Positions 44,998 to 53,892 are shown, counted from the stretch's first letter. The stretch: DNA of 64,000 nucleotides from Prochlorococcus sp. AG-347-K17 (GCA_003281385.1 QCCE01000004.1:1-64000); one strand, 5' to 3'. Notes: generated by a model from the sequence alone, not told the origin. Numbers and translations are program-made.

Positions 44998-45222
44998 ATG
45001 ATAATTTCCCTAAATACAGCTTTAGACCTCAAAATATTTAGCCCCAGTGAACCTTTAGGAATTTTGATTATTTTTTTAGGATTAATATTTACAGGTATGA
45101 TTTTCTATATTATTTATGCAGTAAGTACTAATAAGGAATCACTAGAAGATAAAAAAATAAGAACAAAAAAGGAATTTTTGCAAAAGGAGAAAATAGGAAA
45201 ATTATTTCCTAAGAAAAAATAA
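44998..45222 (+). CDS. Small single-pass membrane protein, unknown
   Basis: 74 residues from ATG at 44998 (TTG at 44995 is also possible and is better spaced from AAGGA at 44981-44985). One hydrophobic helix (about 21-42) and a strongly basic C-terminus (KKIRTKKEFLQKEKIGK, ending FPKKK). No family recognised. Confidence 0.55.
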   Translation: MIISLNTALDLKIFSPSEPLGILIIFLGLIFTGMIFYIIYAVSTNKESLEDKKIRTKKEFLQKEKIGKLFPKKK

Positions 45223-45445
45223 ATTTAATTGTTTTATTACTATAAAGATATTTATTTATACTATTTATGATCAAGTCAGTGGGATCCAAAAACATAAGCC
45301 TAAGCTCTCTTAAATCAAACATTTTCTAAATCTTTATTTTAACAAATAATTTTCTTTTCACGAGGAGTTTATATTGTTAATTACAAAGTAAAATTGTTTT
45401 CATATTAAGTAAAAAATGTTAAAAATGGAAAAATAATTTGTAATT

Positions 45446-45949
45446 TTGGATAATTCACCTCAATACCTAATTCTTGCTAGTGGAGTAAATGATGGAGAAG
45501 GGTTTTGGATTGTTGGAATTAAAAATATCGATGAAAATATCCTTGAAGATGAAAATCTTTTAGATTGCCATAGGAAAGAATTAATAGGCAATGAATCAGC
45601 AAAAGATATTCTTTCAGCTATTAATTTAAACGTAAATAATTTATTAAATGAACTTAAAAACAAAAATTATTTAATAGAAAGGCCTACTATGGGAATTTCA
45701 TTTGATATCCCTTTAGAAATCTTGGAAAATATTTTCGATTTTTGGTTAGATATTTATAAAACTCAAGAAGCTTGGGAGGCTTGTATAGGTCTTCTTAAAA
45801 TCAGAAAAAGGATTCCCCTAACAGACTTAATTGAAAGCGAAAGTTTAAAGGGTAATTCTAAAAAATGGGCTATAAAAATTGAAACTTTACATAATTATGT
45901 TCCTTGTTCACTTAGAATTGAAAAATTGAATGATCCCATGTGGGAATAA
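45446..45949 (+). CDS. Soluble protein, unknown function
   Basis: 167 residues from TTG. No membrane segment. It starts DNSPQYLILASGVNDGEGFWI and is acidic overall, with tryptophans in FDFWLDIYKTQEAWEACIG. The nearest upstream ATG (45425) stops after three codons, so TTG is the best start. No family recognised. Confidence 0.55.
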   Translation: MDNSPQYLILASGVNDGEGFWIVGIKNIDENILEDENLLDCHRKELIGNESAKDILSAINLNVNNLLNELKNKNYLIERPTMGISFDIPLEILENIFDFWLDIYKTQEAWEACIGLLKIRKRIPLTDLIESESLKGNSKKWAIKIETLHNYVPCSLRIEKLNDPMWE

Positions 45950-46023
45950 TTTTATCTTTAAATACTCAAAATATTTACTTCGTTGGATATTTAAGTAAAA
46001 ATAAAATAACTAACAATTAAAAA

Positions 46024-46209
46024 ATGAATAAACCATATTCTTTTAGTATCGATCAAATGAACGGGATTGTCGAAGATACATACGCCAAGATAATAATTGA
46101 ATGTGAAAATTTAAAAAAAAATACAAATTGTCCAAATGATCAAGTGGTAGCACTTTTAAGTGTAATTGCTTCGAATTATGCTATTAAAACTGAAAAAAAT
46201 AAAAATTAA
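46024..46209 (+). CDS. Small protein at head of nucleoside cluster, unknown
   Basis: 61 residues, acidic to neutral, with two cysteines (IECENL and TNCPND) and no membrane segment. Its stop lies one base before the phosphoribosyltransferase ATG, so it is the first gene of a coupled three-gene operon. No family recognised. Confidence 0.55.
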   Translation: MNKPYSFSIDQMNGIVEDTYAKIIIECENLKKNTNCPNDQVVALLSVIASNYAIKTEKNKN

Positions 46210-46210
46210 G

Positions 46211-46606
46211 ATGAAAAGTTACTTTACTTGGGAGGAATTTGATAAGAGTGTAGAACAAATAGCTAATAAATGCAGGTTTAAGGAGTTTTCTGGAATATAT
46301 GGAGTTCCTCGTGGTGGATTATGTCTTGCTGTAGCACTAAGCCATAAATTAAAAATTGAATTAATTTCAGAACCTATAAAAAATTCACTAATAGTAGATG
46401 ATGTTTATGAAACTGGCCTTACATTAACGGCCTTAAAGGATATTGAAGGAGCAATGTTTTTTGTATTATTCAGTAAAATCAAACCTACGTGGTGGAATAC
46501 AGTATTTATTTCTAAAAATAGCCAATGGATAGTTTTTCCCTGGGAAAATACTTTAAATTCAACAAGTGACCGAGAAGAGTATCTTAAAAAAAGAGGTTTA
46601 AGTTGA
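46211..46606 (+). CDS. Phosphoribosyltransferase-family protein
   Basis: 131 residues from the ATG at 46211 (an earlier in-frame ATG at 46166 overlaps the previous gene). The PRPP-binding loop is IVDDVYETGLT at 61-71, and YGVPRGGL at 30-37 is the usual N-terminal PRTase block. It is short for the family, with a compact fold. It probably transfers a base to or from PRPP, but the base is unknown. Stop overlaps the next gene's TTG (TTGA). Confidence 0.8.
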   Translation: MKSYFTWEEFDKSVEQIANKCRFKEFSGIYGVPRGGLCLAVALSHKLKIELISEPIKNSLIVDDVYETGLTLTALKDIEGAMFFVLFSKIKPTWWNTVFISKNSQWIVFPWENTLNSTSDREEYLKKRGLS

Positions 46607-47061
46607 AAAAAAAATTATATTTAGCAAATCCGTATGGATTTTCTAAACAAACAAACACTCTCTTACATGAATTTATTGAAATCTTCAATGATTTAAATGT
46701 AGAAGTATTTGAACCTTTTGAAAGAGCAAAACCATTAATACATCATAAAAGTAAATGGGCCTATGACGTTGCTAGAAGTAATTACAATGATTTAAAAGAA
46801 TGTGATTGTATTTTTGCGATTGTTAATGGAACTCCACCAGATGAAGGGGTAATGGTTGAATTGGGCATTGCAATTGCTTTAAAAAAAGAAATCTTTTTAT
46901 TCAGGGATGATTTTAGAAATTGTTCTGATAGCGATCAATACCCATTAAATCTAATGTTATTTCTTGGATTGCCTAAAAATAATTGGGAAGAATATTATTT
47001 TGAATCATTACAAGATATAAAAAGTAATAAAAAAAGATTTGTGGACTGGGCAAAACATTAG
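46603..47061 (+). CDS. Nucleoside 2-deoxyribosyltransferase-like protein
   Basis: 152 residues. The motif CDCIFAIVNGTPPDEGVMVELG carries D80, E81 and the catalytic-type glutamate E86, as in nucleoside deoxyribosyltransferases, which swap bases between deoxynucleosides. N-terminal YLANPYGFS is also typical. TTG start is fixed by the TTGA overlap with the phosphoribosyltransferase. Together they suggest a nucleobase/nucleoside salvage unit. Confidence 0.8.
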   Translation: MKKKLYLANPYGFSKQTNTLLHEFIEIFNDLNVEVFEPFERAKPLIHHKSKWAYDVARSNYNDLKECDCIFAIVNGTPPDEGVMVELGIAIALKKEIFLFRDDFRNCSDSDQYPLNLMLFLGLPKNNWEEYYFESLQDIKSNKKRFVDWAKH

Positions 47062-47146
47062 CCAAATAAATCATCTAACCTTTACTACTAGTTTTAATTT
47101 TAAATTATTCTGTTAAGATGCTAGAATATAATTTATTTAGAAAATT

Positions 47147-47323
47147 TTGACACAAGTTACAGTTGGAGAGAATGAGGGTATTGAGTCTGCCCTTAGAAGA
47201 TTTAAGAGACAAGTATCTAAATCAGGAATCTTTGCAGATTTAAAAAGATTAAGGCATCACGAAACACCTATTGAAAAGTACAAAAGAAAGTTGCAGCAGC
47301 GAAGGAAAGCCAGAAGAAGATAA
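47147..47323 (+). CDS. rpsU: 30S ribosomal protein S21
   Basis: 58 residues from TTG. The sequence [20 protein letters not shown] and the basic C-terminus [15 protein letters not shown] are diagnostic. It was missed by a long-ORF scan. It lies in the middle of an otherwise accessory-looking stretch. Confidence 0.92.
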
Positions 47324-47402
47324 TCAGCTATATCTTTTAAAGTTTTTGCAAATCATTAATATTATTAATTCTTAGGTAAGGGTTTATAAATAAAAGTTTT
47401 AA

Positions 47403-47741
47403 CTACTTAAGCTTTTTAAGCTTTTTAACAAGATTTATTCCAACTCCTGATACGGCAAGAAGATCTTTTTCATCCGCAGCAATAACAGCTTTTGTTGTTT
47501 TAAATCCAGCCTCGTACAAAGCTTTTGCGCTTTTTGCACCGACGCCTGGTAGTGAGGTTAAAGTTTCAATATTTTTTTTAGAATTAACCGCTTTGGTTTT
47601 TGTTTTTGTTTTTGTTTTTGTTTTTGTTTTTGACGTTTTGGCAGGCTTAGCTGCTTTTTTTTCTTTCTTTAAAGGAGTTTCAGGGGATACTGCACTTTTA
47701 AATAGAATTGATTTTAGTTTGCTTAGAAATTTAGAAATCAT
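47403..47741 (-). CDS. Lysine-rich helix-hairpin-helix protein
   Basis: 112 residues. Residues 1-55 are very basic and low-complexity, including six KT dipeptides encoded by a hexanucleotide repeat (47596-47631). The C-terminal half has two helix-hairpin-helix motifs (LTSLPGVGAKSAKAL at 61-75, then LLAVSGVGINLVKKL), a DNA-binding fold. It could be a small nucleoid-associated protein; this is inference. The repeat may vary in length by slippage. Confidence 0.75.
   Translation of the reverse strand: MISKFLSKLKSILFKSAVSPETPLKKEKKAAKPAKTSKTKTKTKTKTKTKAVNSKKNIETLTSLPGVGAKSAKALYEAGFKTTKAVIAADEKDLLAVSGVGINLVKKLKKLK
47596..47631 (+). repeat. Hexanucleotide tandem repeat, (GTTTTT)6
   Basis: Six uninterrupted units of GTTTTT, coding for Lys-Thr repeats on the minus strand. 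Being in frame with a 6-base unit, gain or loss of units would not shift the frame. Confidence 0.95.
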
Positions 47742-48009
47742 TGCAATATATAAGTAATAAAATTAGCTCTTCAATTTAATATATTATCAAATTCCAAGGG
47801 GAATTAATAACAAAACAATAGCTAATTGAATAGAAATAATTTATTTACAATTATATAAAGACACACATTTAATATTTATGCAAGCTTACAAGCCATTGCA
47901 AGGTGTTTAATATTAGTCTTATAACTATAAAAAAGAAAAATGTACTTTCAAAAATTTAAAGTATTTTTAAAAGTAAAATTAAAGACTTAATAAAGAGAAG
48001 ATCATAAAA

Positions 48010-48606
48010 ATGAAGATTATAATTATAAGTGGACCTACTGGAAGCGGTAAAACAACTTTATCAAATCAAATAATAAAAAAAAATAAAAATGGTATTGTTT
48101 TAAGTACCGACAATTACTATAAGACAGGGCTAATAAGTAAATTACTATCAAAATTTGTAGTGGGTTTTTTTGATAGAAGTATTAGTTTTAATAACAAACT
48201 ATTTAAAAAAGATTTTGATTTTATTTATAAAAATAGAATTTCAATCCGTGATCGTTTTTATAATTTCGAAAAAAAAACAATTCAAAATATCTTAAACCAA
48301 ACAAATAATATTAATTTTTTAATTGTTGAAGGTATTTTTGCAAAAGAATTTTCAAATACTTTAAATAATCAAGATTATTATTTTTTAGAAATAAAACCTA
48401 AAAAAAATGATTGCATGAAAAGAGTTGTCCTGAGAGATATAAAAGAAAGGGGTAAGAATAAAAAACAAGCTGAAAATGATTTCTTAAAATCTTGGGACAT
48501 CTATTACGAAAAATTCAAACCTGATAGCATAAAAAATAATACAAATAAATTCATTATTGAAAAAAACGCTGATATAGATCACATTCTAAAAAAATTATTT
48601 AATTAA
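48010..48606 (+). CDS. P-loop kinase, uridine kinase/PRK-like
   Basis: 198 residues. Walker A GPTGSGKT (8-15), the second-block aspartate in LSTDNYYKTG, and LIVEGIFA near 104. These are the fold marks of the uridine kinase / phosphoribulokinase group. The phosphorylated substrate is unknown. It overlaps the FAD gene by 12 bases in a convergent arrangement. The sequence is extremely AT-rich, with asparagine and lysine runs. Confidence 0.7.
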   Translation: MKIIIISGPTGSGKTTLSNQIIKKNKNGIVLSTDNYYKTGLISKLLSKFVVGFFDRSISFNNKLFKKDFDFIYKNRISIRDRFYNFEKKTIQNILNQTNNINFLIVEGIFAKEFSNTLNNQDYYFLEIKPKKNDCMKRVVLRDIKERGKNKKQAENDFLKSWDIYYEKFKPDSIKNNTNKFIIEKNADIDHILKKLFN

Positions 48607-49761
48607 ATCATTCATTTGTTTCTCTAACATCAAAGCACTTATAATAGAACCTTCAATTCTGCCAAATCCTTCTCCCTCAAACCAGTCTCCACAAAATCCA
48701 ATTCTACATTTTCTACTAAATTGTAGAGATAATGGAACTGCAGTGCCAGTAGGCTGTGAAGCTCTCCATTTCATGATAGAGATTTTTTCATCAAAAGTTA
48801 ATTTATTTACTACAGAACTATCTTCAAACAGTTTATTGAAATTTGTAATTATTTTTTGTTTAAAAACTTCTTTATCTTTTGCAATTATATAAGAATTAAA
48901 AAATTCAATATTTTTTGTATGAACTACAATTCCTAATCTATTATTATCTTGCTTCTGAAAAATAATTCTTTCAAATTTATATTTACTTTCTAAATTTTTT
49001 CTTAAATAAAAATACCTTTGTTTTTTAGAATAAAAATCTTTATAACTATAATTTTCATTTGTATAAATTAAAAAAGTTAATCTGGGAATAAACGTTTGTT
49101 CTTCTAAAAAATTTAATAGTAAATCTATTTTTTTGTCATAATTTATAGAAATAGCTTTTCTTAATGGAATTTGATTTATGTTCAATATTTTCAATGACCT
49201 TTTATGTAACAACAAATTGGTTGAACAAATAAGATACTTAGATTTAAATTTGTCTCCATTTTTTGATGTTATTACCCATTCCTTATCATTAAACTTCAAA
49301 TCAACTATTAAAGTTTCAAAGTAAAAATCAATTTGGTCCTTTAAATTATTAGACTCAATTATTTTTTGCGATAATTGACTCATAGAACCTAAAGATAAAT
49401 AATTAAACCCGCAAGAAAATTTAGATATTTTTTGTGTATCTGAATTTAAATCTTGGTTTAAAAAAAATGTATCAGAGTCGTCAATTTTAATGAATTTATT
49501 TTCCAATAATTCATCAATATAACTTTTTAATAGAAGATTATTTTTACTGTTAGATATATTAAAATTTGGAGACCCATGGTTTAGTTTCCATCCTTTAAAT
49601 CTTTTGCTTATTCTTGTACTTGATCTCCCTCCAAGTCCACGACCAATTTCAACTAATGCTATTTTCTTTGTAATATTATTTTTCAGATACTTCGAAGCGA
49701 AGACACACGCAGATATTCCTCCACCAATTATTAGCAAGTCATATGTGAAATCACTTTTCAT
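48595..49761 (-). CDS. FAD-dependent oxidoreductase, renalase/amine-oxidase type
   Basis: 388 residues. The FAD dinucleotide-binding motif LLIIGGGISACVFASKYL is at 9-26 and the GGR after it is GRGLGGRSS. The C-terminal FAD motif is FCGDWFEGEGFGRIEGSI. Similar to renalase-like NAD(P)H/FAD amine oxidoreductases. Substrate unknown. The next minus-strand gene lies 19 bases upstream (49781-50584), so the pair is probably one operon. Confidence 0.75.
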   Translation of the reverse strand: MKSDFTYDLLIIGGGISACVFASKYLKNNITKKIALVEIGRGLGGRSSTRISKRFKGWKLNHGSPNFNISNSKNNLLLKSYIDELLENKFIKIDDSDTFFLNQDLNSDTQKISKFSCGFNYLSLGSMSQLSQKIIESNNLKDQIDFYFETLIVDLKFNDKEWVITSKNGDKFKSKYLICSTNLLLHKRSLKILNINQIPLRKAISINYDKKIDLLLNFLEEQTFIPRLTFLIYTNENYSYKDFYSKKQRYFYLRKNLESKYKFERIIFQKQDNNRLGIVVHTKNIEFFNSYIIAKDKEVFKQKIITNFNKLFEDSSVVNKLTFDEKISIMKWRASQPTGTAVPLSLQFSRKCRIGFCGDWFEGEGFGRIEGSIISALMLEKQMNDLIK

Positions 49762-49780
49762 AATTACCTAATGACAGAAA

Positions 49781-50584
49781 TTATCTTTCATTTTCTAAAA
49801 AACTATAAACTGAATCAAGTTTCTCTGATGATGAAAAATCAGATTCAATTACGGGTGTAATATTATTTTTTTTATAAAAACCAACTAAATCGTTTGTGAA
49901 ATCAAAAAAATTATCCAATGAATATAAACACTTTTTAGATATATATACCTCTTTCCAAGGACGAAATTTAAACCTTGCTATAAATTGTTTAGACGGAATA
50001 AATAAACTTCCAAATAAATTTAATTTTTCTTCTTTTGCTACTTTTTTTAGATAAGTAACCTCATTCTGAAGAACTTTAATATCTGTACCATATTGAAACC
50101 AAATTGAATTTATTAATCCAGTCGAAATTTTTCTTTCAAACCTTTCTCTTTCTGAATAAATATTATAAAATTTTTTTAAATATGGATTATAAGCTATACC
50201 AAATTTAACTTTTAAATTTTTTTCTTTTTTTAAATAATCTAATACATCAACTGAGTCAAAGTTTTTTTTCTTATTTGATCCCGACACAAGCAGAATTTCA
50301 TAATTTTTATTAGTCTGTGAACTATTAACAAAATCTAAAAAATCATGATACGATTTTTCTTTATTTTTTGAATATTGATGATAAAGACTATAGTGATAGG
50401 TCACATTAAATTCACTATAGTTTTCAGATATATATTTAAAAGTTGAATTAAATAATTCCTTCTTTATAAGTCCTTTACATGGAATATTGATATTATTAAT
50501 ATTATTTAATTTGCAGAAATTAAGTTTATTGTCTAACTGAGAAATATTTTTAAATGATAATTCAAATCTTATATTATTATTCAT
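49781..50584 (-). CDS. MTHFR-like TIM-barrel protein (tentative)
   Basis: 267 residues, no membrane segment. It resembles methylenetetrahydrofolate reductase in having alternating helix/strand blocks: NINIPCKGL, VTYHYSLYHQY, EILLVSGSNKKK, FGIAYNPYLKK, ERFERKISTGLINSIWFQYGTD. The match is weak and the key folate-binding residues are not certain, so it is a fold guess. It precedes the FAD oxidoreductase on the same strand. Confidence 0.4.
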   Translation of the reverse strand: MNNNIRFELSFKNISQLDNKLNFCKLNNINNINIPCKGLIKKELFNSTFKYISENYSEFNVTYHYSLYHQYSKNKEKSYHDFLDFVNSSQTNKNYEILLVSGSNKKKNFDSVDVLDYLKKEKNLKVKFGIAYNPYLKKFYNIYSERERFERKISTGLINSIWFQYGTDIKVLQNEVTYLKKVAKEEKLNLFGSLFIPSKQFIARFKFRPWKEVYISKKCLYSLDNFFDFTNDLVGFYKKNNITPVIESDFSSSEKLDSVYSFLENER

Positions 50585-50616
50585 TATTTAGTAGTCATAT
50601 TTAATCAGTTAACATA

Positions 50617-50850
50617 TTAACGAAAACACGCATCTGCTACGATTCTTATTTTGGAAGTAGTCTTTTTATTCTTAGCCTTTAGAAAATAACTGGGGGAAAT
50701 CTCTAATGCAGCTTTTAAAGAAATTTTATCTTCAGCAGATTTTGCAATAATTTGATTAAAACATTTCCAATTTTCTGGTGTTACTAATCCAGGCCATGAT
50801 AAATAAAGACCTACAAAGATCCCAAAAAATAAAAATAATAAAAACCTCAT
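50617..50850 (-). CDS. Small signal-anchored protein, unknown
   Basis: 77 residues. The first 20 are hydrophobic (MRFLLFLFFGIFVGLYLSWP), followed by a soluble region with WKCFNQIIAK and a terminal DACFR, giving two cysteines in the mature part. It may be exported. No family recognised. Confidence 0.55.
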   Translation of the reverse strand: MRFLLFLFFGIFVGLYLSWPGLVTPENWKCFNQIIAKSAEDKISLKAALEISPSYFLKAKNKKTTSKIRIVADACFR

Positions 50851-50957
50851 AACAAATAAAATTATTAATTTTCCAATTAAAATAAAAAAGAATACTTCAA
50901 TTGTATTGAAAAATAATTACTAAATTTTTCCTTTTTTCTGATCGCTGATATTTAATC

Positions 50958-50974
50958 CATGAAAGATTTTCATG
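50958..50974. promoter_or_regulatory. Inverted repeat CATGAAA-GAT-TTTCATG
   Basis: A perfect 7-bp inverted repeat with a 3-base spacer, 42 bases before the ATG at 51017. It could be an operator or a hairpin in the leader. No promoter element was confidently placed around it. Confidence 0.35.
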
Positions 50975-51016
50975 AACTCGAGAGGTTAGAATAACAAAAA
51001 AGTATTATTTTAGAAT

Positions 51017-51421
51017 ATGGCTAGCCAAGATTATCTAATTGCAATAGCTTTAATAGAGCAAAACTTAGTTAGAGCAATGCCTCTTGGAGGTAAAGAAATT
51101 AAAGATAATTCAGAGGATTCAGAAAATTTCAAGAAACTTGGAGAAGAGGTAATTTTAAATCTTCTAATGAGAGTTTTTCAAAGAAGTGATGAAGGCGCTT
51201 TAAAAAGGGCTTCTGAAGAAAAAGGTTTGCTCCTTGTTCATATGCATCCGAAAAGAATGCAGAAAGAGCTTCCATTCATTAAATCTGAATGGATAAGAGA
51301 TGGAGATACAAAACAGTTTCTAAAATACCTTGGCAATCTTTCAAAAGAAGTATGGACTGCATCTTTCGTAAAATACAAAGGGATTGAATTTACTTCTATC
51401 TCGAAGAATGATGAGATCTAA
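51017..51421 (+). CDS. Soluble protein, unknown function
   Basis: 134 residues. N-terminal MASQDYLIAIALIEQNLVRA, a middle helical stretch (EVILNLLMRVFQRSD) and a conserved-looking LLLVHMHPKRMQ. No signal peptide or membrane helix. It converges with pepE. No family recognised. Confidence 0.6.
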   Translation: MASQDYLIAIALIEQNLVRAMPLGGKEIKDNSEDSENFKKLGEEVILNLLMRVFQRSDEGALKRASEEKGLLLVHMHPKRMQKELPFIKSEWIRDGDTKQFLKYLGNLSKEVWTASFVKYKGIEFTSISKNDEI

Positions 51422-51444
51422 AATATATTAAAAATATTTTATTC

Positions 51445-52125
51445 TCAAAGAATTTCTTTCTTTACATTATTATTTTCCCTTGTAACTCTAAAGCAGTTTC
51501 TACCATTACCAAAATCAATAGAGGAATATTCAAAATCATTTTTAATATGCAAGGCACAATTGCCCTCAATACATATACAAGCTTTAATAATTTCTCTCTG
51601 AATAATATCATTAACGTAAGGTTCCCTCTCTTTCTCTTCATCAAAATGAGGGCAGGCAATACCTTCAACTATACCTAAGCAATCAATTATGGCTAATTCT
51701 TTAGCATAAGAATCAGTTATACCTTTATCAAACCAACAAATAGCTCCAGCACTTACACCACTCATTACGATTCCTTTTTCATATGCATTTCGCAAAATCT
51801 TATGTAAATTCCATTCTTTCCAAACAGCTAACATACTTTTTGTATTTCCTCCGCCAACATAAATGATGTCTTGAGTTAAGACCTTCTCTTCTAAGTTTTC
51901 TGTTCTAGAGAATAAATCAATATGGCTTGTTATACAATCAAGTTTAGAAAATGCTCTATAAAAATTTAGTTTGTACAAACTACTATCGCCAGATGCTGTT
52001 GGAATAAAGCAAATTTTAGGTCTTTTGTTATGACTTAAAGAAACTATATATTTTTCAATTTCAAGGGAGCCTAATGAACGTCCAAACCCTCCTCCCCCAA
52101 TTGCGACTATATTCTTACTAGGCAT
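51445..52125 (-). CDS. Peptidase E-like protein (S51 family)
   Basis: 226 residues. The serine nucleophile is S125 in MSGVSAGAICWFDKG, and YVGGGNTKSML is the other family block. S51 peptidases cut Asp-X dipeptides; cyanophycinase is a relative. No signal peptide, so probably cytoplasmic. In Prochlorococcus cyanophycin itself is not expected, so a dipeptidase role is more likely. Confidence 0.82.
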   Translation of the reverse strand: MPSKNIVAIGGGGFGRSLGSLEIEKYIVSLSHNKRPKICFIPTASGDSSLYKLNFYRAFSKLDCITSHIDLFSRTENLEEKVLTQDIIYVGGGNTKSMLAVWKEWNLHKILRNAYEKGIVMSGVSAGAICWFDKGITDSYAKELAIIDCLGIVEGIACPHFDEEKEREPYVNDIIQREIIKACICIEGNCALHIKNDFEYSSIDFGNGRNCFRVTRENNNVKKEIL

Positions 52126-52145
52126 ATTAAATAATAGATTTGTAT

Positions 52146-52616
52146 ATGAATTTAAGACAAATTACCATTAAAGATCAACTGGAATTAAAGAAGGTTTATT
52201 TTGATTCAATTCAATATTTAGATGAAAAAATTTACAGTCAAGAACAAAAAAGAGCCTGGTCAAGCCAAGCTTGGAATAACCCAAATTTTGATAAGTCAAT
52301 AATTAAAGGAAAAGGATGGCTTATAAGTAAACAAGGAATTATTACTGCTTTCGCCACAAGATATCCCACTGATAGAATTGCGCTATTTTACTGTAAAGGT
52401 AAATCCCAACGAAAAGGCTACGGCTCTAAGTTACTTCATAAATTAGAAGATGAAGCAAAGAAAGAAGGTTTAGACTCTCTTTATACTGAAGCGAGCTTAA
52501 TAAGTTACGAATTATTTCTTAAAAATGAATGGAAAATTATACGTAAAGAAAAAGTAATTATAAATAACATTTTTTTTGAAAGATATAAAATGACTAAAAT
52601 TATAAAACTTAATTAA
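52146..52616 (+). CDS. GNAT-family acetyltransferase
   Basis: 156 residues from the ATG at 52146 (TTG at 52140 is less likely). The acetyl-CoA loop is QRKGYGSKLLHKLE, close to the (Q/R)xxGxG/A consensus. The substrate is unknown. It sits 20 bases from divergent pepE. Confidence 0.75.
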   Translation: MNLRQITIKDQLELKKVYFDSIQYLDEKIYSQEQKRAWSSQAWNNPNFDKSIIKGKGWLISKQGIITAFATRYPTDRIALFYCKGKSQRKGYGSKLLHKLEDEAKKEGLDSLYTEASLISYELFLKNEWKIIRKEKVIINNIFFERYKMTKIIKLN

Positions 52617-52622
52617 TTAATA

Positions 52623-52946
52623 ATGTCTGGCAAAAGCAATGGATTAATCTTGATTCAAAGGGTTCTAATTTGGGCATTATACTTTTTTTCAGGATTTATA
52701 CTTTATTCAAACCAAGGTATTTTGCCTTCATTAATAATTACTTTCTCAAGAATTATTTATCCATTATCTATTTTTTGGTTACAAATAAGAATAAAAAAAA
52801 GAACTAATTTTCTGCCTATTGATTCAAAAATGACAACATCGCAATTGTGGTTCAATTTATTACCGGTTATTGCATCTCTATTAACTGTAATTTTTTCTTT
52901 AACTAATTCTTTCTTATATATCCTTGGAAAATTAATTAACTCTTAA
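52623..52946 (+). CDS. Small membrane protein, unknown
   Basis: 107 residues, with three probable membrane segments (about 10-27, 30-52 and 75-98). It starts 6 bases after the GNAT stop, so probably in the same operon. No family recognised. Confidence 0.55.
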   Translation: MSGKSNGLILIQRVLIWALYFFSGFILYSNQGILPSLIITFSRIIYPLSIFWLQIRIKKRTNFLPIDSKMTTSQLWFNLLPVIASLLTVIFSLTNSFLYILGKLINS

Positions 52947-53059
52947 ATAAATTAATTATTATTTATTAGCCTTAGAAGTTTCTCTAAAAAAAACATAATG
53001 TAAAGAAATTTGTCTTTTACGTATATTTGTATAAATTCTAAATAGTGATCAATAAAATC

Positions 53060-53209
53060 ATGAAAAATATTTCATTAAAGGGAAATATTAAATTAGATAA
53101 AAAAAAAGGTATAAATGATTATGAATTATTCTCTTTAAAAATCACAGATAGTATATATAAAAAAAATATTGGAAAATTCCTTGAAACTCTTTCTTCTCAC
53201 TTTATTTAG
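53060..53209 (+). CDS. Possible 49-residue protein
   Basis: ATG at 53060. A basic soluble peptide (MKNISLKGNIKLDKKKGIND...) with no clear family or ribosome site. The 343-base stretch between 52947 and 53289 holds no other ORF I can support. Confidence 0.3.
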   Translation: MKNISLKGNIKLDKKKGINDYELFSLKITDSIYKKNIGKFLETLSSHFI

Positions 53210-53289
53210 GAAATTATTCTTTTTCAGATCTTCAAATTCAAACAGTCCCATTAATAAATACGTATTTGAGGGATAATTAGTAAAACCTT

Positions 53290-53619
53290 ATGAACACTCC
53301 AATGCAATTATTTCTTGCTGACTGCCAATTCCCAGATATTGAAAATCAAGTAAAAGCTTATCAATTATTTGTAGAAGCTTGGGAAAACGGTGAAATTGCA
53401 AAATCAGATAAAACAGATAAATTTGAGATGTTATTTAGAGTTCATGCTCCAGGGGAGGGTAGAGTAGTTTGTTTATGTAAGGCAGAGAGTGATAAAGAAA
53501 TTTTCGAGCATTTTGCTCCATGGAGAGCCAAATTTGGCATTCATATGGAATTTACACCTGTAATAAGTTGTCAAAATGTTGTTGATTACCATAAAGATTT
53601 GTTCAAAACTTTAGGGTAA
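53290..53619 (+). CDS. DUF3303-family protein
   Basis: 109 residues. QLFLADCQFPDIENQ and MLFRVHAPGEGRVVCLCKAES, followed by FAPWRAKFG, match DUF3303, a small alpha/beta family with a dimeric ferredoxin-like fold. Function unknown. Confidence 0.75.
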   Translation: MNTPMQLFLADCQFPDIENQVKAYQLFVEAWENGEIAKSDKTDKFEMLFRVHAPGEGRVVCLCKAESDKEIFEHFAPWRAKFGIHMEFTPVISCQNVVDYHKDLFKTLG

Positions 53620-53642
53620 TTAGCTTAAATCTAAAATTCATC

Positions 53643-53822
53643 GTGATTAAACCTTTTTCCAATCTCATTTATAAAAAAAAAGATAGAAATTTTCCCTCTT
53701 CAAAAAATAAGCTTACCAAAGAAGAAAACGTCAAATCTAAACCATTAATAATATTTGGTTTTATCATCTCATTAACTTCCATCTTTTTACTTTTATTCAC
53801 TATTAATAATAAATTTGGATGA
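53643..53822 (+). CDS. 59-residue membrane peptide, unknown
   Basis: From GTG at 53643. A basic, polar first half (KKKDRNFPSSKNKLTKEEN) is followed by one helix (about 33-53, PLIIFGFIISLTSIFLLLF). It was missed by a long-ORF scan. It follows the DUF3303 gene by 23 bases. Confidence 0.5.
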   Translation: MIKPFSNLIYKKKDRNFPSSKNKLTKEENVKSKPLIIFGFIISLTSIFLLLFTINNKFG

Positions 53823-53892
53823 TATATGAGTAATTAGAACTATTACCTTGGAACAAATATGTTCTATTATTAATTTAAAAATAACTAACTAA

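Noticed and set aside
47596..47631. Short regular repeat resembling part of an array
   Set aside because: It is a 6-base microsatellite inside a coding region, without spacers, so not a CRISPR array.
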